6,405 bases of DNA from Verrucomicrobiales bacterium (GTDB lineage: Bacteria > Verrucomicrobiota > Verrucomicrobiae > Limisphaerales > UBA9464): NCBI GenBank assembly GCA_005789375.1, contig SXXZ01000375.1:1-6405 (forward strand), in the 5' to 3' direction. The notes beneath the pieces were generated by a model. That model searched no databases. It was given only the letters and a program-made list of their open reading frames with translations, and was not told the origin of the DNA. A program made the translations under genes and the position numbers. Position 1 is the first letter of the stretch. Every line of letters begins with the position of its first letter. Shown in pieces: positions 5,963 through 6,405 of the stretch.

Positions 5963-5989
5963 CGTCAGGGGCCGCCTCGGGGTCTGACG
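5963..5989. terminator. Two-tier hairpin in the convergent intergenic region
   Basis: CGTCAG (5963-5968) pairs with CTGACG (5984-5989). Inside, CCG (5972-5974) pairs with CGG (5978-5980) across a CCT loop, with symmetric GGG/GGT internal bulges. It lies about 15 bases past the stop of the methyltransferase gene on the minus strand, a sensible place for its terminator, but no T-tract is present on either side. A neighbouring imperfect stem around CCGGG-CCT-CCCGG (5941-5953) may be part of the same structure. Confidence 0.3.
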
Positions 5990-6004
5990 GTCGTTCCTCC
6001 CGCC

Positions 6005-6405
6005 TCAGCGGCTTTTCCCCGCTGTACCCTCCTCCCTGAAGGTGCCGGAGCGCCATTCTTTGTCCGTGGTGGCTGCCACCAGTTTCCACCCCGCCGCTTC
6101 GAAGGCCTTCCGGACCACGCCGAACTGGGTCTCCAGGATTCCAGCCAGGACCAGCGATCCACCCGGAGCCACGCGGGCTAGCAGTCGATCCCGCTCAGCG
6201 ATGAGTAAGTCGTAGATCAGGTTGGCGCAGACCACTGAGTAGCGCTGCTTGGGTTTCTTGGGAACTTGCGTGATGTCGTCGTGGGTCACGATCAGAACCG
6301 CGGCGACCCCGTTGAGTTCGGTGTTCTCGTTGGCGACTCGCACGCAGTCGGCATCAAAGTCGAAGGCATTGACGGGCTGATAGCCTAGCTTGACGGCTGC
6401 GATAG
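6005..6405 (-). CDS. prmA: Ribosomal protein L11 methyltransferase-like protein, C-terminal part (runs off right edge)
   Basis: The last 132 codons of a minus-strand gene whose 5' part lies beyond the window. The frame is open to the right edge and there reads IAAVKLGYQPVNAFDFDADC, the strand-helix-strand of a class I SAM methyltransferase ending in the acidic ribose-binding region (FDFDAD). ANENTELNG follows, then YSVVCANLIYDLLI, the post-motif where PrmA has its [D/V]VVANIL sequence, then RVAPGGSLVLAGILETQ and a final helix with DKEWRSGTF. This order and the GIL-x-x-Q element match PrmA, which trimethylates ribosomal protein L11 in the cytosol using S-adenosylmethionine. The SAM-binding GxGSG loop and the N-terminal substrate domain are not visible, so a related methyltransferase cannot be wholly excluded. 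It is convergent with the secreted Ig-like protein gene. Confidence 0.8.
   Translation of the reverse strand, partial: IAAVKLGYQPVNAFDFDADCVRVANENTELNGVAAVLIVTHDDITQVPKKPKQRYSVVCANLIYDLLIAERDRLLARVAPGGSLVLAGILETQFGVVRKAFEAAGWKLVAATTDKEWRSGTFREEGTAGKSR

Larger units (their letters stand above)
5734..6004. other. Convergent intergenic region with hairpins, no gene
   Basis: 271 bp between the stop codons of the secreted protein (plus) and the methyltransferase (minus). Open frames cross it on both strands but show no family sequence and run into neighbouring genes as antisense, so I leave them out. Three inverted repeats were seen (5755-5779, about 5939-5958 and 5963-5989), as expected for back-to-back terminators, although none has a T-tract. 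Confidence 0.5.

Noticed and set aside
5777..6181. A 134-codon plus-strand open frame across the convergent intergenic region
   Set aside because: Its second half is antisense to the methyltransferase gene, the first half crosses hairpins, no family motif is visible, and there is no ribosome binding site.

Overview
The window looks like a chromosomal segment of a Verrucomicrobiota bacterium, probably close to the Pedosphaera/Limisphaerales side. This is judged from protein style only. The clues are a prepilin-like protein with the [19 protein letters not shown] leader followed by a PALSKAK segment and an H-X9-DG motif, LVIVD-repeat and DUF3160-type tails, and Ig-like secreted proteins carrying a terminal 'FYR' module. 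No RNA gene, CRISPR array, transposase or integrase was seen.

Positions 1-2195 (minus strand) hold a compact four-gene operon read right to left: a RidA/YjgF-family protein, a D-threonine aldolase/D-serine dehydratase-like PLP enzyme, an LsrG-like ABM-domain protein, and the N-terminus of an iron-containing alcohol dehydrogenase that runs off the left edge. Gaps are 13 and 24 bp, and the last pair overlaps as TAATG. The set suggests breakdown of a D-hydroxy-amino acid: the PLP enzyme yields an enamine or an aldehyde, RidA handles the enamine, and the dehydrogenase handles a carbonyl product. The substrate is inferred, not shown.

Positions 2196-2506 are a divergent intergenic region. An intact prepilin-like gene (2507-3265, plus) follows, with a terminator-like hairpin after it. 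Positions about 3340-4475 are a graveyard of three consecutive gene remnants, all on the plus strand and all keeping the 3' end but lacking the 5' end: a second prepilin-like protein, an LVIVD-repeat surface protein, and a roughly 50-codon DUF3160-type tail. This is the most unusual part of the window.

After an AT-rich, promoter-like island (about 4496-4550) comes a complete secreted protein (4570-5733) with a signal peptide, an Ig-like domain and an apparent two-fold C-terminal repeat. A 271-bp convergent intergenic region with several hairpins separates it from the C-terminal part of a PrmA-like ribosomal protein L11 methyltransferase (minus strand, running off the right edge).

I see no clear new defence or mobile system. 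The points most worth following up are the remnant cluster, the RidA/PLP-enzyme/LsrG-like/Fe-ADH operon, and the unassigned C-terminal repeat of the secreted protein.
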